From Actinomycetota bacterium (GTDB lineage: Bacteria; Actinomycetota; Aquicultoria; Aquicultorales; Aquicultoraceae), in NCBI GenBank assembly GCA_030017355.1, contig JASEIR010000033.1, positions 1-15,372 on the forward strand: DNA of 15,372 nt, written 5' to 3'. Both the position numbers and the translations under genes were made by a program. Below the pieces are notes generated by a model. That model had not been told where the DNA came from, made no database searches, and worked only from the letters and a program-made list of their open reading frames with translations. Shown here piece by piece: positions 14,073 to 15,372 of this stretch (the first letter of the stretch is position 1; every line of letters begins with the position of its first letter).

Positions 14073-15106
14073 TTGCTGTACATTTTCGCTAGTCTCTTAG
14101 CAACAGAAATATAATCGTGATATTTTACAATCCAATCCCTGCTTGCTATGCCAATCTCCTCACACTGGTGCGGGTTAGCTAGAAGATATTCGATTTTATC
14201 GACAATCTCGTCATCCGTCTTTGCAAGCACTAAAGGGGGCGCTTCCGCATACCAATCCTGATATTCAAAGTAGCAGACAACTGGCCGCGCGCATGCCATA
14301 GCTTCCATTTCAGACATCCCAATTGCGCCTATCTCGAACTGACCCACAACAATTTGATAATTTGATACCAGCTCACTTACTTTTTCATGAGGTATTCTTG
14401 GAATGAAGTTAACAAAATCTTTGTTTTTAAGCCTCTCAAACTCTGGCCCCCATGCAAAGGCATCTATCTGCACCTCGGGATTTCTTTTCTTTAGTTTTTC
14501 AAGAGCCCGAAATGCAATATCTATGCCTTTAACTTTATCCATTCTGCTAACTAAAAGAATCTTACCGGCAGGGCCTGTGTAATTGGTTGGCTTAAACATT
14601 TGGGTATGGATTGGATTTGGCAGAAAAGCTGCATCATGTCTTGCTTTTTCTACGTGCTTTTTTAAGTCAGGAGTTGAATATAGAACCTGCGTGGCTTTGC
14701 TTAAAGATAAAGTTGTGACTTTTTTATATAGAGGGTGGTAGAGGTTTTGGCGAAGGTCTGTTCCATGGCAGTGCAGCCAATAGTGATACCCACCAAGTAT
14801 TCCAAGCACCCCAAAGTAACCGTAGTGTATATGCACGATATCATAGCGTTCTCTATTTACCTGGTTAGCTAGTGTTTTAGCATCAGCGATTCTATTTGCT
14901 ATAACGCTTAGCTTGCCAAACCCGCCCTGTTTATTGATGCCTATCCCAGTTGTAGTTGCCCCATTTATGGGGCCATTTGCCCGATTCATCGGGCCTCCTT
15001 TTCCTACAAAGGGCTGGTAAAGATGAGCATCTATCCCTATTTCCCTTAACCCTTTAACCAATGCATCAGGCACATTGGCAACATTGTTTACATGCAGTAC
15101 TTTCAT
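14066..15106 (-). CDS. GT4-family glycosyltransferase (GT-B fold)
   Basis: A 346-residue cytosolic enzyme that should add a sugar from a nucleotide donor to the lipid-linked unit. The N-terminal Rossmann domain shows KVLHVNNVANVPDALVKGL at 2-20, YDIVHIHYGYFGV at 88-100 and HCHGTDLR at 112-119. The C-terminal domain has KILLVSRMDKVKGID at 182-196, a basic pair typical of donor-phosphate binding, and the E-x7-E motif FEIGAIGMSEMEAMACARP (257-275) with E258 and E266. Residues 37-62 (rich in Gly, Asn, Thr) are encoded by two adjacent perfect DNA palindromes and look like an inserted repeat in a surface loop. The ATG has aaagga (15113-15118) six bases upstream. The stop codon lies inside a dispersed repeat. 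The sugar specificity cannot be assigned. Confidence 0.88.
   Translation of the reverse strand: MKVLHVNNVANVPDALVKGLREIGIDAHLYQPFVGKGGPMNRANGPINGATTTGIGINKQGGFGKLSVIANRIADAKTLANQVNRERYDIVHIHYGYFGVLGILGGYHYWLHCHGTDLRQNLYHPLYKKVTTLSLSKATQVLYSTPDLKKHVEKARHDAAFLPNPIHTQMFKPTNYTGPAGKILLVSRMDKVKGIDIAFRALEKLKKRNPEVQIDAFAWGPEFERLKNKDFVNFIPRIPHEKVSELVSNYQIVVGQFEIGAIGMSEMEAMACARPVVCYFEYQDWYAEAPPLVLAKTDDEIVDKIEYLLANPHQCEEIGIASRDWIVKYHDYISVAKRLAKMYSKS
14958..14994. repeat. Two adjacent perfect palindromes within the GT4 coding sequence
   Basis: The first hairpin is gcccca-ttta-tggggc (14958-14973), the second gcccgat-tc-atcgggc (14979-14994), separated by five bases. Both look like short intergenic palindromic repeats, but here they lie in frame in the gene and encode part of a Gly/Asn-rich loop at residues 38-50 of the protein. 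Confidence 0.85.
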
Positions 15107-15145
15107 AAAAAGTCCTTTGGCTTATATTTGAATTAGCTATAGCCG

Positions 15146-15174
15146 ATTTTATCCGATAGGCAAGACAAGTACAA
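15146..15174 (-). promoter_or_regulatory. Weak candidate promoter for the GT4 gene
   Basis: On the - strand, TTGTAC (15174-15169), a 17-base spacer and TAAAAT (15151-15146). The -10 box matches five of six; the -35 box only three of six. It lies about 40 bases before the ATG at 15106. Confidence 0.35.
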
Positions 15175-15183
15175 ATCCCTAGT

Positions 15184-15213
15184 CAGGGTCAAGGGGCCAG
15201 GGGCCAGGGTCAG
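15184..15213. repeat. Short GGGCCAGG direct repeats
   Basis: The run cagggtcaaggggccagg, then ggccagggtcagg, repeats the words cagggtca and ggggccag within 30 bases. It is low-complexity intergenic repeat sequence at the edge of the repeat cluster 15181-15350. Confidence 0.6.
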
Positions 15214-15230
15214 GATAAAGACTAGAGAAT

Positions 15231-15275
15231 GTCATTCTGAGGGAATGAGGCGAAGCCAGGTGACCGAAGAATCTC
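15231..15275. repeat. Dispersed repeat of the 'gtcattctga...gaagaatctc' kind
   Basis: The segment opens gtcattctgaggga and ends gaccgaagaatctc, with a gcgaagcc core. The ends attct and agaat pair as an inverted repeat. I recall very similar strings as dispersed intergenic repeats in varied bacterial genomes, and its layout parallels the repeat at 14029-14072. Confidence 0.7.
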
Positions 15276-15296
15276 AATAATACCTCAAAGATAATT

Positions 15297-15350
15297 CCCC
15301 TCCCTTGAGGGGAGGCCAGACTCTGTATTTCCCCTCCCTTGAGGGGAGGG
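15297..15350. repeat. Two copies of a GC-rich 19-bp palindromic repeat
   Basis: The string cccctcccttgaggggagg occurs at 15297-15315 and 15331-15349. The second copy has one extra g and can form the stem ccctccc/gggaggg (15332-15338 with 15344-15350) around a ttgag loop. No gene is supported in 15107-15372. Confidence 0.85.
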
Positions 15351-15372
15351 CAGTATATAGATTTCATTCTTC

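Noticed and set aside
15179..15367. A 62-codon - strand reading frame at the right edge
   Set aside because: It is read entirely through the repeat cluster, has no proper ribosome binding site and its Pro/Gly-rich product reflects the repeat sequence.

Overview
The window looks like part of a bacterial cell-surface polysaccharide locus. The host is probably a monoderm (Gram-positive-type) bacterium. The main evidence is a LytR-CpsA-Psr (LCP) cell-wall ligase with a LytR_C tail and a secreted enzyme ending in three S-layer homology (SLH) repeats. There are no lipid A, LPS-core or outer-membrane export genes. Several genes start with TTG, base composition is moderately AT-rich, and gaps hold short dispersed palindromic repeats. 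A deep-branching Actinomycetota or a clostridial Bacillota lineage would fit, but nothing here fixes the taxon.

Layout. A + strand run from 148 to 5947 encodes a non-hydrolysing UDP-GlcNAc 2-epimerase-type enzyme, a DUF354 putative GT-B transferase, a DUF4330 single-pass membrane protein, an O-antigen-ligase/polymerase (Wzy_C family) protein, and a second polytopic protein resembling a repeat-unit polymerase. The last two overlap at TAATG. This run ends in a 72-bp tail-to-tail overlap with a - strand GT39-like GT-C membrane glycosyltransferase (5876-8098). Further - strand genes are a secreted copper-amine-oxidase-N/rhodanese protein (8383-9153), an SLH-bearing D-glucuronyl C5-epimerase homologue (9499-11229), and a polyprenyl-phosphate sugar-1-phosphate transferase (11481-12464). 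A divergent region with stacked tandem repeats separates the last of these from the + strand LCP gene (12771-14018). A - strand GT4 glycosyltransferase (14066-15106) closes the set, followed by about 260 bp rich in repeats.

How the genes may work together (inference). The sugar transferase would load the first sugar-phosphate on undecaprenyl phosphate. The 2-epimerase would supply a ManNAc-type nucleotide sugar, and the DUF354 and GT4 proteins would extend the unit. The GT39 protein would add sugars on the outer face from a polyprenyl-linked donor. The Wzy-like and Wzy_C proteins would polymerise or transfer the chain, and the LCP enzyme would attach it to peptidoglycan. The secreted epimerase could then convert glucuronate to iduronate in the finished polymer while held in the wall by its SLH repeats. 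No flippase and no UDP-glucose dehydrogenase lie in the window, so the pathway is incomplete here.

The most unusual points are the SLH-anchored uronate epimerase, a palindromic repeat apparently built into the coding sequence of the GT4 gene, another dispersed repeat that supplies that gene's stop codon, and the long leader of the rhodanese gene behind a near-perfect promoter.
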